Origin: Hyphomicrobium sp.
GTDB taxonomy: Bacteria; Pseudomonadota; Alphaproteobacteria; Rhizobiales; Hyphomicrobiaceae
Length of the DNA: 64,000 nucleotides
Assembly: GCF_003987855.1 (NCBI RefSeq)
Contig: NZ_RXIZ01000013.1
Location: forward strand, 51,731 to 115,730
Direction: 5' to 3'
Position numbers and translations under genes: made by a program. Of the stretch, positions 26,479 through 35,694 are shown in pieces. Each line of letters begins with the position of its first letter. Position 1 is the first letter of the stretch. The notes under the pieces are model-generated. The model was not told the origin of the DNA. It did not search any database and was given only the letters and a program-made list of their open reading frames with translations.

Positions 26479-28482
26479 ATGTCGCATCGAACTCACCACC
26501 ATCCGCCGGAGATAAGTTCGCGCGAACGCATCGCGATCTTTTCAGCGCTCGCGCTGGTGTTGCTGCTCGCGTCGCTGGACCAGACTATCGTGTCGACCGC
26601 TTTGCCGACGATCGTGCGTGAGATCGGCGGGCTTTCGCATCTTTCCTGGATCGTCACGGCATATCTGCTTGCGACCACGATCGTCGTGCCGCTCTACGGC
26701 AAGCTCGGAGATCTCTTCGGCCGGCGGACCGTGCTGCAGGTCGCGGTCGTGATCTTTCTCGTCGGATCGGGATTATGCGGCGCGGCGCAAAATCTACCGG
26801 AGCTCATTGCGTTTCGTATCCTGCAGGGATTAGGCGGCGGGGGATTGATCGTCACTGCGATGGCGGTGGTCGGCGATGTCGTGCCGCCGCGCGAGCGCGG
26901 ACGCTATCAGGGATTTTTCGGCGGCGTTTTCGGACTGTCGACTGTGCTTGGTCCGCTCATTGGCGGCTTCATCGTCGGTAACGCGTCATGGCGATGGATC
27001 TTCCTGATCAATCTGCCGTTCGGCATCCTCGCGCTCGCTGTGATCAACCGAACCTTCCGGCCGCAACGGCAGCCTTCGAAAATTCAGATCGATTACCCCG
27101 GCGCAATACTGCTGGCGCTAGCGCTTTCCTCAATCGTCATCATTACCAGCCTCGGGGCGACGTTCGCGACGGAAGCGCCGGTGAGCTTGGTGGCTTTTAC
27201 GCTGCTCGGCGCAGCGTCGCTCGCCGCGTTTATCTACGTCGAGACGCGCGTGCCCGATCCACTGTTGCCGCTTTCGCTTTTCAAGAACCGGTCGTTCGTC
27301 GTTGCCGCTGCGATCGGGTTCATCGTCGGCTTGGCGCTGTTTGGATCGATCACGCTGCTCCCGCTCTATTTGCAGATCGTCAAGGGACTGGATCCGACAA
27401 GTGCCGGCTTGCATCTGACGCCGATGATGCTTGGCGTTTTCGCCAGTTCCATCACGAGTGGCCAGATCATCAGCCGGATCGGGCGCTACAAGATTTTCCC
27501 CATCATGGGGACCGGGATCATGACGGTTGCGCTGATGCTGTTGTCGAGCATCACAGTCGAAACCTCGGCGTGGACGGCATCGGTCTACATGGTCTTGCTC
27601 GGGCTCGGTCTCGGTATGGTCATGCAGATCTTGGTTATGGCGGTGCAGAACGCGGTCGCCTACGAACAATTGGGTGTCGCGACTTCAGGCACGACGCTGT
27701 TTCGCTCGATTGGCGGGTCTGTCGGCGCGGCCCTCTTCGGGGCGATCTTCGCCTATTCGCTTGGCGAAGAAATCAAAACGGCGATGCCGGCGCTGGCCGA
27801 CACCATGAGTGATCCGGCTGCGATCTCAACGCTCACCGGAGCGGCGAAAGCAACTTATAACGAGCTTTTCGTCGCCGCGCTGCGTCCGGTGTTCCAGACG
27901 GCGGCGGTAACCGCGTTCGTTGCTTTTGTTCTGGCCTTCACCATCAAGGAAGTGCCTTTGCGGGCGACGCTGACGACGGAGCCATCGAACGATCCGCTGC
28001 AGATGCCGCGCGACGCGACTTCGCTCGACGAGCTCAGGACAATCGTGTCGCGTGCCACAGCGAAGGAAAATCGCTGGCGGGTCTACGAGCTGGCGGCGAA
28101 ACGGAACGGCGTCGATCTCCAGCCGGACGAATTTTGGCTTCTCGCACGCATCGGCGAAGCGGGCGGGCGTGAAAGCAAGGAGAATTTGCGGAAGAAGCTC
28201 GGGCCGAGGGAGCTGCATCAGCCACGCCCTATTGGACGTCTCGAGGACGCCGGCATGGCGCGCGAAGCGCATGGCGGATTTGTCGAGCTGACGGATAAAG
28301 GAAGGTCGCTCTATGCGCACCTTCTCAAGCAGCGTGAAGACAACCTGGCGCACATGCTTGCCGATTGGGATCGCAACGAGCATCCGGAAGTGAAGGCCTT
28401 GATGCGAGAGATGGCGCAGTCATTCGCCAGCTCTCCACCCATCAAGCCTGCGGTCAGTGCCGCTGTTTCGACAGCTCACTGA
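26479..28482 (+). CDS. MFS drug exporter (DHA2 type) fused to a MarR-like winged-helix domain
   Basis: 667 residues. Residues 1-500 form a major facilitator of the 14-helix EmrB/QacA type: the first helix has [20 protein letters not shown], followed by motif A ([10 protein letters not shown]) and motif C-like glycines ([10 protein letters not shown]). From about residue 515 a soluble domain follows ([58 protein letters not shown]) with the helix-helix-wing pattern of MarR regulators. The fusion suggests a membrane-tethered sensor or regulator; DNA binding is not shown. The gene overlaps the convergent aldo/keto reductase gene by 29 bases. Confidence 0.9.
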   Translation: MSHRTHHHPPEISSRERIAIFSALALVLLLASLDQTIVSTALPTIVREIGGLSHLSWIVTAYLLATTIVVPLYGKLGDLFGRRTVLQVAVVIFLVGSGLCGAAQNLPELIAFRILQGLGGGGLIVTAMAVVGDVVPPRERGRYQGFFGGVFGLSTVLGPLIGGFIVGNASWRWIFLINLPFGILALAVINRTFRPQRQPSKIQIDYPGAILLALALSSIVIITSLGATFATEAPVSLVAFTLLGAASLAAFIYVETRVPDPLLPLSLFKNRSFVVAAAIGFIVGLALFGSITLLPLYLQIVKGLDPTSAGLHLTPMMLGVFASSITSGQIISRIGRYKIFPIMGTGIMTVALMLLSSITVETSAWTASVYMVLLGLGLGMVMQILVMAVQNAVAYEQLGVATSGTTLFRSIGGSVGAALFGAIFAYSLGEEIKTAMPALADTMSDPAAISTLTGAAKATYNELFVAALRPVFQTAAVTAFVAFVLAFTIKEVPLRATLTTEPSNDPLQMPRDATSLDELRTIVSRATAKENRWRVYELAAKRNGVDLQPDEFWLLARIGEAGGRESKENLRKKLGPRELHQPRPIGRLEDAGMAREAHGGFVELTDKGRSLYAHLLKQREDNLAHMLADWDRNEHPEVKALMREMAQSFASSPPIKPAVSAAVSTAH

Positions 28483-29329
28483 TTTCCGCGAACTCCTTAT
28501 CGCTCAGTTCGATGTTCGCACCGGCGACGTTCTCTTCGAGGTGTTTGACCTTCGATGTTCCGGGGATCGGCAGCATCACCGGGCTTCGCTTCAAGAGCCA
28601 CGCCAGCGCGATCTGGCTTGGCCCGGCATCGTGACTTTTGGCAATAGCTTCGAAACGCGAGCCGGGTTTGGCGAGATCGCCGGCCGCCAATGGATACCAG
28701 GGAATGAAACCGATGTTGTTCTTCTCGCAGAAGTCGAGGACGTCCTCGCTGGCGCGATCGACAAGGTTATAGCGGTTCTGGACGGTCGCGACCTTGAAGA
28801 ACTTCTGCGCCGCCTCGATTTCCTTGATGCCGACTTCGCTCAAGCCGACGTGGCGGATCAGTCCTTCGGACTGCATAGCCTTGATCGCATCGAACTGCTC
28901 GTTCTGCGGAACCTTGGAGTCGATGCGGTGCAATTGCCAAAGGTCGAGACGCTCAACGCCCAGGCGGCGGATGCTCAGGATCACCTGCTGACGGAGATAC
29001 TCGGGACGGCCTAGTGGAATCCAGACGTTCGGACCCGTGCGCGCCAGGCCGGCTTTGGTGGCGATCTTGATGTCTTTGTACGGATAGAGAGCTTCGCGTA
29101 TCAGCCGCTCACTGACTTCGGGTCCGTAGCTATCTGCTGTGTCGATGAAGTCGATGCCGAGTTCAGGGAGCTTGCGAAGCGTGCGGAGCGACTCTTCCTT
29201 GTCTTCAGGCTCACCCCAGACTCCCGAGCCTGTGATCCGCATGGCGCCGAAGCCCAAGCGGTTGACGGACATGTCTCCGCCGATCTTGAAAACTCCGGAG
29301 TGGTTTCTCACGATCGTTGTGGTTGCCAT
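28454..29329 (-). CDS. aldo/keto reductase
   Basis: 291 residues. The TIM-barrel family pattern is clear: substrate/catalytic segment [10 protein letters not shown] with Asp and Tyr, the following IATKAGLAR lysine, the HRID segment after [14 protein letters not shown], and the NADP-binding end [12 protein letters not shown]. It reduces aldehydes or ketones with NADPH in the cytoplasm; the physiological substrate cannot be told. An ATG at 29329 is in place. The 3' end overlaps the exporter gene on the other strand. Confidence 0.9.
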   Translation of the reverse strand: MATTTIVRNHSGVFKIGGDMSVNRLGFGAMRITGSGVWGEPEDKEESLRTLRKLPELGIDFIDTADSYGPEVSERLIREALYPYKDIKIATKAGLARTGPNVWIPLGRPEYLRQQVILSIRRLGVERLDLWQLHRIDSKVPQNEQFDAIKAMQSEGLIRHVGLSEVGIKEIEAAQKFFKVATVQNRYNLVDRASEDVLDFCEKNNIGFIPWYPLAAGDLAKPGSRFEAIAKSHDAGPSQIALAWLLKRSPVMLPIPGTSKVKHLEENVAGANIELSDKEFAEISELSKQRH

Positions 29330-29455
29330 GGGGAAGCCTTTCGTTTTGTGCGAGGGGAGGCGCGGAGCGGTGGGGGTCCAGCAATTGCCGCTACGACCAG
29401 GCCGCCTTGCGGTAGTCGCACAAGTCGCCAGCCGTTGCGGCGTTCCAATTGTTCG

Positions 29456-29761
29456 TTAGCGTGCGTCGCGCGGCGTCGGCATGACTTCCGAGCACGCGGT
29501 CTGTACGCGAATGTCAGTGCCTATGAAGCGGCAAATTTCCTCCTTGCGAGAGGGATTGTTGCGGATTGCTGCGGGCGACGTCTTGAACCCATATTCACGG
29601 GCAACCTTCGCCAAATAGCCGTCGCGGCAGTAGGGCGTCGAAATGGGCTGGCCCTGAACGATCTGATAATCTTCCTGGCATTCGATCGCGGCCGCGTTGG
29701 AAGCGGCTAGCGCGACGCATGATCCCGCGAGAAGGCAAAGTTTAGCGGCTTGGTACTTCAT
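29456..29761 (-). CDS. small secreted cysteine-containing protein
   Basis: 101 residues from ATG 29761. A signal peptide (AAKLCLLAGSCVALAASNAAA) precedes a ~75-residue mature part with four Cys (IECQEDYQ, PYCRDGYLAKVAREYG, EEICRFIG, VQTACSEVMP), consistent with two disulfides in the periplasm. The frame runs upstream but the signal peptide fixes the start. No family is recognised. Confidence 0.65.
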   Translation of the reverse strand: MKYQAAKLCLLAGSCVALAASNAAAIECQEDYQIVQGQPISTPYCRDGYLAKVAREYGFKTSPAAIRNNPSRKEEICRFIGTDIRVQTACSEVMPTPRDAR

Positions 29762-29877
29762 GATTGAGTAACTCCGGTTCGCGCTTGATGTGAGGGCAAT
29801 CAAGCTGATGGGGCAAAAGCGTGAACGCTCGCCGCCGGACACGTTCTCTCAATCATATAGGCGCGATCGGAGGATGC

Positions 29878-30234
29878 TCAATACGGGCCGCGAGAGGCGA
29901 TGCTTGCAATCACCCCATCGAGCGCCTGGATACGCTCGTCGTAAACGGCGGTGAGGCAGCCGACGTTTCTGCCGCACGCATCACGCGACGCCAGCCATTT
30001 GCGTTGCGCCTCCTGAATGTCGCCGCGTTGGCCCATGGCGACCAAAGAGGTCGCGACGGAATAGAGGGTCGCCATACGGGCTTCGCTCTGTCCAAGAGCG
30101 TAAGAGTCACAAATGGTTCGCTCCGCCGGGGACTCCGCCTTGGAGCAGTTCAGCGGCGCGTAGTCGGCGGCCATCGCGGAAGTCGACGCGCACGCCAGTG
30201 CCGTCACCATGAAAGTCGTGGCGTACCGAACCAT
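29878..30234 (-). CDS. LprI-like (DUF1311) secreted protein
   Basis: 118 residues, ATG start with AGGAG ten bases upstream. A signal peptide (TTFMVTALACASTSAMA) is followed by the LprI/DUF1311 pattern: NCSKAESPAERTICDS, an ARMATLYSVA helix, QRKWLASRDACG and CLTAVYDERIQAL, with four conserved Cys. Mycobacterial LprI is a lysozyme inhibitor; most members are uncharacterised, so that role is only a possibility here. It is followed on the same strand by the small Cys protein and preceded by the PG-binding-like gene with a 20-bp gap. Confidence 0.75.
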   Translation of the reverse strand: MVRYATTFMVTALACASTSAMAADYAPLNCSKAESPAERTICDSYALGQSEARMATLYSVATSLVAMGQRGDIQEAQRKWLASRDACGRNVGCLTAVYDERIQALDGVIASIASRGPY

Positions 30235-30254
30235 ATCCGTCTCCTTGCGGGATT

Positions 30255-31220
30255 TTAGAACATAGAGGCGAGCGAACGCTGCAAAGTGTCGAAGCCTTTG
30301 CTGATCGTCGTCTCGACATTCTCATATTTGGCGGGCCGGTGTCGCGCCGTCTTTGTCTTTTTTGTCTTTGCGGGCTGTGCCGCCGGGTCGTCGGACGTCG
30401 ACTTGGTGGCGCTGGGCAATTGCGACGCTGCAGATGGGATTGGAGGTAGGGTGGCGTTCGTCTGCACTTTGGTCGGCGAGGCCGCCGGAGCCGGAACGGA
30501 CTGCGGCTCGGTCGCCGACTGATCGTTGCTGGCGAGCACCTCATGAGCGCGCGCTGTTTCCGCTGCGGTGGCATCTGAGACGACCGGAGCCGGCGAAGGG
30601 TCGGGAGCCTTGGGTGGCACGAGCATGCCGGCCGGCGCCCAAGCTTTCGTCAGCAGAGCCGGCGTTTCCGCTGTGTTGTTCGGGGCCGGGGTGGACGGCA
30701 GCGATGCCGTCGAAATCGCTCTTCCCGATGGGCAGGTCGCAGTTTCGTTGGTCTCGATGAGGGCAACCAGCGTGTCATCGGGATTTTCGACCGGTAGCGC
30801 CGCGTTCACTGTCGTCACGAAGCCGCGCATGGCGTCTTTCGACGCGTCACTCCAGACGCCGCTGATCGGACCGCGGTAACAGCCCGCACGTGCGAGCGCC
30901 TTCTGGAGCTGGCGAACGCGGGTTGCACCGTCCGAGACTGCCGCCATCGAAGGAGCCGACGCCTTTGTCAAGGGCGCCGGTGTCGAGGATGCCTCAACAA
31001 GAAGCGGAGAAACGAAGCGGGGAACGCTCGAAGGGGCGAAGGAAACTGTTTCGATTTTCGCGCGGGGCGCAGCAGAGTCGGCGGGATTTGCAGGGGCCGA
31101 CACACTATCAGGCACGGTCCAGAGATAGATTGCGAGCCCTGCACCTGAGGTGAGCACGAGGAGGCAGAAGCCGCCAAGGACCGTAAAAAGGTTCGCCAGG
31201 ATTGTTCGAACGCTACTCAC
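30255..31220 (-). CDS. membrane-anchored protein with a peptidoglycan-binding-like domain
   Basis: 321 residues from a GTG start. One N-terminal membrane segment (FTVLGGFCLLVLTSGAGLAIYLW) leads to a low-complexity linker and a ~70-residue domain near 95-165 (RVRQLQKALARAGCYRGPIS, WSDASKDAMRGFV) that looks like a PG_binding_1 fold. The rest is a Pro/Ala/Ser/Thr-rich tail ending in basic KKTKTARHRPAKYEN. It probably spans the periplasm and touches the wall. The GTG lacks a convincing ribosome binding site, so the start is provisional. Confidence 0.6.
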   Translation of the reverse strand: MSSVRTILANLFTVLGGFCLLVLTSGAGLAIYLWTVPDSVSAPANPADSAAPRAKIETVSFAPSSVPRFVSPLLVEASSTPAPLTKASAPSMAAVSDGATRVRQLQKALARAGCYRGPISGVWSDASKDAMRGFVTTVNAALPVENPDDTLVALIETNETATCPSGRAISTASLPSTPAPNNTAETPALLTKAWAPAGMLVPPKAPDPSPAPVVSDATAAETARAHEVLASNDQSATEPQSVPAPAASPTKVQTNATLPPIPSAASQLPSATKSTSDDPAAQPAKTKKTKTARHRPAKYENVETTISKGFDTLQRSLASMF

Positions 31221-31604
31221 GAACAGAACTCAGGTTACTGGAACACAAAAACAAGCTCTCGACGTCGCCCGGCAAAACGAAGCGCCTAATCCGGGTGACG
31301 CCCGGTCTGGCATATTGCCGAGTGGGGAATTTGATAGGCCTTGGCAGCCGTGCCGCCTAGTGCGCGGCGGCACGAAGACGGGGAAAATTCAGGCGTTCAG
31401 AAAGCTCTCGGCCGAGCGAGGCAAGTTGGCAACAGGTGGGCTGGCGGCGCCGAGGCTGCGACGCTCGGACCCAAACGGCTGCCGGCGGGTCACACCGGCT
31501 TGTCATTTTATATGACGTGAATCATTTAACGCACATGTTTCCGTCGGCTGCGATCTCTGTATGGTGGGGCCGCTTGGGGCAAGCCATTGATGGTGGGAGA
31601 CGAA
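31221..31604. other. divergent intergenic region with a perfect hairpin
   Basis: 384 bp between the PG-binding-like gene (minus) and fabF (plus). It contains the inverted repeat CGTGCCGCC (31349-31357) / GGCGGCACG (31366-31374), nine bp perfect with an eight-base loop and no T-run. The segment 31500-31530 is AT-rich and a plausible fabF promoter area. No gene is supported. Confidence 0.45.
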
Positions 31605-32876
31605 ATGGGACGCGCGCGGATTGTCGTTACGGGATTGGGCGTTGTCTCACCGCTCGGGGGGAATGTCGATACTACCTGGAATCGCCTCATCGCGGGGCAA
31701 TCGGGCATTCGCCGCCTCGACGACGCGATCGTTCCCGACGTCGATTGTAAGGTCGCGGGCACCGTCTCCGATATTGCCGAGGACCCGGAGGGCTTCGATC
31801 CCGGCATCGCGATCCCGGCCAAAGACCGCAAGAAGATGGATCGCTTTATTCAGTTCGCGGTCGAAGCATCCCGGCAGGCTCTGAAGCAGGCGAACTGGGC
31901 GCCGGAGGACGAGCGGTCGCGCGAGCGCACGGCGACCGTCATCGGCTCGGGCATCGGTGGTTTCCTCACGATCACTGACGCCGTGCACACCGTCGACAAT
32001 CGTGGCGCCAAGAAGCTCTCGCCCTTCACGGTTCCGGCGTTTCTCGTCAACCTCGCTGCGGGCAACGTGTCGATCATGTTCGGTCTCAAAGGGCCGCTCG
32101 GTGCACCGGTGACAGCATGTGCGGCCAGCGTGCAGGCGATTGGCGACGGCTTGCGGCTGATCCGCAGTGGCGAAGCGGACATCGCCGTTTGTGGAGGGGC
32201 GGAAGCGTGCATCAACAGAGTCGCTCTTGGCGCTTTTGCAGCAGCTCGCGCCCTGTCGACCGGCTTCAACGATGAACCAGCCAAAGCATCGCGGCCCTTC
32301 GATCAAGCACGGGATGGTTTCGTGATGGGCGAGGGCTCCGGCATGCTCGTGATCGAGACGCTGGAGCATGCGCAGGCGCGCGGCGCGAAGCCGATCGCCG
32401 AGCTGGTCGGATACGGCACAAGCGCCGACGCCTATCACCTTACTTCGGGGCCGCCGGATGGCAACGGCGCGCTACGAGCCATGCGGTGGGCGCTGGAGAT
32501 GGCTGATATCGGACCGGATCGCATCGGCTATCTCAATGCGCACGCGACGTCGACGCAGGTCGGTGATGGTGGCGAGCTCGCCGCCATGCGGGCGCTGTTC
32601 GGCAGCAATCGCGGAGCGGCCATTTCCTCGACGAAATCGGCTACCGGGCATCTGCTCGGCGCCGCAGGCGGTCTCGAAGCCGTCTTCTCCGTTCTGGCGC
32701 TTCGCGACGGCATCCTGCCGCCGACGCTCAATCTGACCAATCCCGATCCAGAATCGAAAGGTCTTGATCTGATCGGGCCTGAAGCGCGGAAGAGCCAAGT
32801 GGAATACGTGCTTTCAAACGGCTTCGGCTTCGGCGGCGTCAACGCTTCGGTGATCTTCAAGCGCTGGGCGGAATGA
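31605..32876 (+). CDS. fabF: beta-ketoacyl-ACP synthase II
   Basis: 423 residues from ATG 31605, which has GGGAG seven bases upstream; ATG 31590 and TTG 31587 are in frame but less well placed. The condensing-enzyme triad is intact: Cys172 in TACAAS, His313 in NAHATST and His349 in KSATGHLLGAAGG, with Lys344. It condenses malonyl-ACP with acyl-ACP in fatty acid elongation. It is not next to acpP, fabG or the very-long-chain acyl cluster here, so it may be an additional paralogue (inference). It converges with the lytic transglycosylase, 10 bases apart. Confidence 0.93.
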   Translation: MGRARIVVTGLGVVSPLGGNVDTTWNRLIAGQSGIRRLDDAIVPDVDCKVAGTVSDIAEDPEGFDPGIAIPAKDRKKMDRFIQFAVEASRQALKQANWAPEDERSRERTATVIGSGIGGFLTITDAVHTVDNRGAKKLSPFTVPAFLVNLAAGNVSIMFGLKGPLGAPVTACAASVQAIGDGLRLIRSGEADIAVCGGAEACINRVALGAFAAARALSTGFNDEPAKASRPFDQARDGFVMGEGSGMLVIETLEHAQARGAKPIAELVGYGTSADAYHLTSGPPDGNGALRAMRWALEMADIGPDRIGYLNAHATSTQVGDGGELAAMRALFGSNRGAAISSTKSATGHLLGAAGGLEAVFSVLALRDGILPPTLNLTNPDPESKGLDLIGPEARKSQVEYVLSNGFGFGGVNASVIFKRWAE

Positions 32877-32886
32877 GACGCGGTGA

Positions 32887-33741
32887 TCAGCGGCCGTCGA
32901 GCTTATCGGCCATGGCGCCGATGGTGCGGATGTACACCTCAGCCTTGTTCCACTGGCCGATAACGCCGTAATTCGGCGAGCCGGGCTGCCAACCGGCGCC
33001 GCGCTGCCAGCCGTGGCTCGCCAGGAAATTCGCGGTCGAGGCAAGGATGTCAGGCACGCTGTTGATGAGGTCCTTGCGCCCGTCGCCGTCGAAATCTACG
33101 GCGTAGCGGATGTATGGTGTGGGGAGGAATTGCGTCTGTCCGATCTCTCCCGCCCAGCCGCCGCGCAGTTGCGACGGTGAGAGGTCGCCTTCCTGTATGA
33201 TCCGCAGGGCATCCAGCAATTGTCCAGTAAAGAATTCGCTGCGGCGGCAATCGTAGGCGAGTGTCGCCAGCGAGCGGATGATCGAATACTTCGCGCCCAT
33301 GTTGGCGCCGTAGTTCGTCTCCAGACCCCAGATCGCCACGATGATCGGTGCGGGCACGCCGTAGCGCTGCTCGATGCGGTCGAGGACGGGTCGATAGCGC
33401 TGCATCAGCGCGCGGCCATGCTTGATCATGCCGCCGCTGACCCGCCTCGCATAGAATTGTTCGAAGCTGAGTTTGAAAGAATGCTGCGAGCGATCGAGGC
33501 GGATCACGGTCGGATCGTAGGAGACGCTCGACAGGGCTGACAGTACCGTTCCGGATTTGATGCCCTGGGCGGCAGCTTCGAGGCGGAAGCGCTGCAGCCA
33601 GTTTGAAAAGCCGCCCGGCCCATTCCCGCATTGAGCGGCTTCCGCTGCGCTCCCGAAGCTTGCGAGCAGGAGGCAGGCGATCGCGGCCCCTTTCCACTTC
33701 GCGCTGGACAATAAGGGGAGTGCCGGCGGCATGATTGTCAT
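32887..33741 (-). CDS. lytic murein transglycosylase (MltB/SLT_2 family)
   Basis: 284 residues. A signal peptide (GAAIACLLLASFGSAAEA) is followed by the SLT_2 domain: catalytic Glu141 in AIWGLETNYG, RRSEFFTGQLL, GEIGQTQFLPTPYIRYAVDF and a calcium-site-like DFDGDGRKDL. It cleaves the MurNAc-GlcNAc bond to 1,6-anhydro products in the periplasm. No lipobox is present, so it is likely soluble. The peptidoglycan-binding domain found in some homologues is absent. ATG 33741 or 33732 could be the start. Confidence 0.92.
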   Translation of the reverse strand: MTIMPPALPLLSSAKWKGAAIACLLLASFGSAAEAAQCGNGPGGFSNWLQRFRLEAAAQGIKSGTVLSALSSVSYDPTVIRLDRSQHSFKLSFEQFYARRVSGGMIKHGRALMQRYRPVLDRIEQRYGVPAPIIVAIWGLETNYGANMGAKYSIIRSLATLAYDCRRSEFFTGQLLDALRIIQEGDLSPSQLRGGWAGEIGQTQFLPTPYIRYAVDFDGDGRKDLINSVPDILASTANFLASHGWQRGAGWQPGSPNYGVIGQWNKAEVYIRTIGAMADKLDGR

Positions 33742-33953
33742 CCGAATGTGAGCCAGATTGGGGGATGAGCGTCGCTTTATGCGCGCCTTGGAGCCTTACT
33801 GTCATAAATATTTGGCTGCGCCAATCCGCTCATGCACAGCGCGGCCAGTTCCGCGGGCTGCGGCAGATGGTGCCAAGGCGGCTGTTCCCTGGGGAACAGT
33901 GCGGCGGAGGGGGCAGTGCCATCCTGCTACCCCTAGCGATGGCGGACTAAGAC

Positions 33954-34154
33954 ATGACTACAAATTTCTTTGCTGCAGTCGATCTCGGCAGCCTGGTTAT
34001 TGGCGTTGCCGTGATCGCGATCCTGATTTTTTGCCTGTCACTCTGTGTGGAGGAACCGCCAGGCGCGTCAGGCTTTCTGAAGCGCAGCCCGAAGCCGACG
34101 GGCGATGATCAGGCGGATGCAGATGAGCGAACGCGCGAACGGCACATCTTGTGA
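33954..34154 (+). CDS. putative small single-span membrane protein
   Basis: 66 residues. One hydrophobic segment (LGSLVIGVAVIAILIFCLSLC) near residues 11-31 is followed by a hydrophilic, charged cytoplasmic tail rich in Asp, Glu and Arg. There is no good ribosome binding site before the ATG. The composition supports a real membrane protein but no family is recognised. Confidence 0.4.
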   Translation: MTTNFFAAVDLGSLVIGVAVIAILIFCLSLCVEEPPGASGFLKRSPKPTGDDQADADERTRERHIL

Positions 34155-34179
34155 GCCGTTCGCTGTTCGGTACGAAGCG

Positions 34180-34479
34180 TCAGAGTTTGCAGAAAGTCGC
34201 CTGAGCGTGGCAGGTCCACATGCCGCCACTGTCAGAGCAGCGGTATTTCCGCGGGCTGAAGCTGTAGCCGGGCGTGCCGCCACCGGTCATCCAGACCGCC
34301 CAGACGCCCCAGTCGGTTGACTGGAGAAGCGCTTCGTCGGCTTGGAACTTCGCCGAATCTTGGGTGAGAGATTCGCCTACTGAGTATTTCTTGAAGCAAG
34401 AAGATTTTGCGTTCGCCGGTATCGCGGCGAACGTAGAGGCGGCGAGCGCCGCAAACATCAGCACGGTCAATTTGCGCAT
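34180..34479 (-). CDS. small secreted cysteine-containing protein
   Basis: 99 residues from ATG 34479, preceded by AGGAG at eight bases. A signal peptide (LTVLMFAALAASTFAAIPANA) precedes a mature part with four Cys (SSCFKKYSVGE, YRCSDSGGMWTCHAQATFCKL) and Trp/Gly-rich strands (DWGVWAVWMTGGGTPGYS). It probably folds as a small disulfide-stabilised periplasmic domain. The family is not recognised. Confidence 0.65.
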   Translation of the reverse strand: MRKLTVLMFAALAASTFAAIPANAKSSCFKKYSVGESLTQDSAKFQADEALLQSTDWGVWAVWMTGGGTPGYSFSPRKYRCSDSGGMWTCHAQATFCKL

Positions 34480-34727
34480 CGGCTTCACTCCTGGTGTGAA
34501 TGGACGTGAAAAGCCGTGCCAGCGTGCCATGCGAGTCGAATCCCTGTTCATCACAAATCGCAGACGGATTTCAATTTCGGGAAGAGGCGGCTCGGTCGCA
34601 TCAGTTTCTGTCTTTTCTGTAAACTCCGACTTCGCGCGGTTGCGGTCGGGAGCCGGCGTGTCACAGGTGTGCAAAGCTCGCCGGTCAATTAAGTGCGGTC
34701 ATGTGATAGCAGGGAAAGGCAGTTCCA

Positions 34728-35498
34728 ATGACAGCGCTTTGGAAGTCGAGAGCACTCGCGGCGGGTGTCGTCGCATTCGTCATGGCGCCGGCGCTCGCGT
34801 GGGCCGACGACCTCAATTGTCCGACGCCACCTGCGGATCCGCTGCTTGAATTTCTTTCTCCGCCGCCGTGCGATAGTTGCGCGGAAGCCAAAGTCGAAAT
34901 GGACGAACTGCGCACCATCGAGCGTAACCGTACCGAAGCGCAGGCGAAGCACGCGTTGGCCGACTACGAAATATCCGTCACGCGGTTTCTCGATGGCGCC
35001 GACATCAAGTTCGACGCGGCGGCGTTTGCGAAGTGCAAGCCGTTCTTCGATAAGTTCAGCGAGAAAACGAAGGCGGCGGCCGAGCATGCGAAAGATGCGT
35101 TCTGCCGGCGGCGCCCGTACAATGTTCCCGGCAACGATCTACAGCCATTGCAGACGGGAAAGAACAGTCCGTCCTATCCTTCTGGGCATACGACCTACGG
35201 CGCGGCCATCGGTGCGGTGCTCGCGCAGATGGTGCCGGAAAAGCGTGCCATTCTTTATGCGAGATCCGCCGACTATGGTCACAGTCGCATGGTCGCCGGT
35301 GTGCATTACCGTAGCGACGTCGAAGCGGGAAAGCTTCTCGGGCTGGAAGTGGCGACCGAGGCATTCGCGAGAGACGATGCGTTTCGATCCGCATTTCCCG
35401 ACGCGGCGAGGTGCGTCCGGGAGGCCCTGGGGCTCGCTCCTGACGTGCCGAAGGACGCACCGCAAGCTGCGGTCGAGGCGCCCGCGCCCAAACCCTAG
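34728..35498 (+). CDS. class A nonspecific acid phosphatase (PAP2 superfamily)
   Basis: 256 residues. The signal peptide ends near ALAWA at 25. The three PAP2 motifs are complete: K-x6-R-P at Lys122-Pro130, P-S-G-H at 151-154 and S-R-x5-H-x3-D at 186-197 with His193. These are the signature of bacterial class A acid phosphatases, which release phosphate from organic esters in the periplasm. An extra Pro/Ala tail of ~25 residues follows. The downstream TonB-dependent receptor on the same strand, 196 bp away, might import a related compound (inference only). Confidence 0.92.
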   Translation: MTALWKSRALAAGVVAFVMAPALAWADDLNCPTPPADPLLEFLSPPPCDSCAEAKVEMDELRTIERNRTEAQAKHALADYEISVTRFLDGADIKFDAAAFAKCKPFFDKFSEKTKAAAEHAKDAFCRRRPYNVPGNDLQPLQTGKNSPSYPSGHTTYGAAIGAVLAQMVPEKRAILYARSADYGHSRMVAGVHYRSDVEAGKLLGLEVATEAFARDDAFRSAFPDAARCVREALGLAPDVPKDAPQAAVEAPAPKP

Positions 35499-35540
35499 CC
35501 ATTCGGCATAGACCACTTCGCAGATCTCACTCTCGAGCGC

Positions 35541-35567
35541 GTGCCGGAGAACCGTCTTCGGCACGTT
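35541..35567 (+). terminator. candidate terminator between acid phosphatase and receptor genes
   Basis: GTGCCGGAG and CTTCGGCAC pair over nine positions with one G-T pair, loop AACCGT, followed by GTTTGC. The T-run is short, so termination may be partial. Confidence 0.4.
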
Positions 35568-35694
35568 TGCGTTGGGCGCTCCTGTGTCCGCGCCACAACA
35601 AGCGGTTCCCTTCGATCGATGTGACAGCAAGTTCTCTTGAACGTCGAACGCCGATGTTTGCATATATCGGATATTATAACATTGGGAAATCGTC

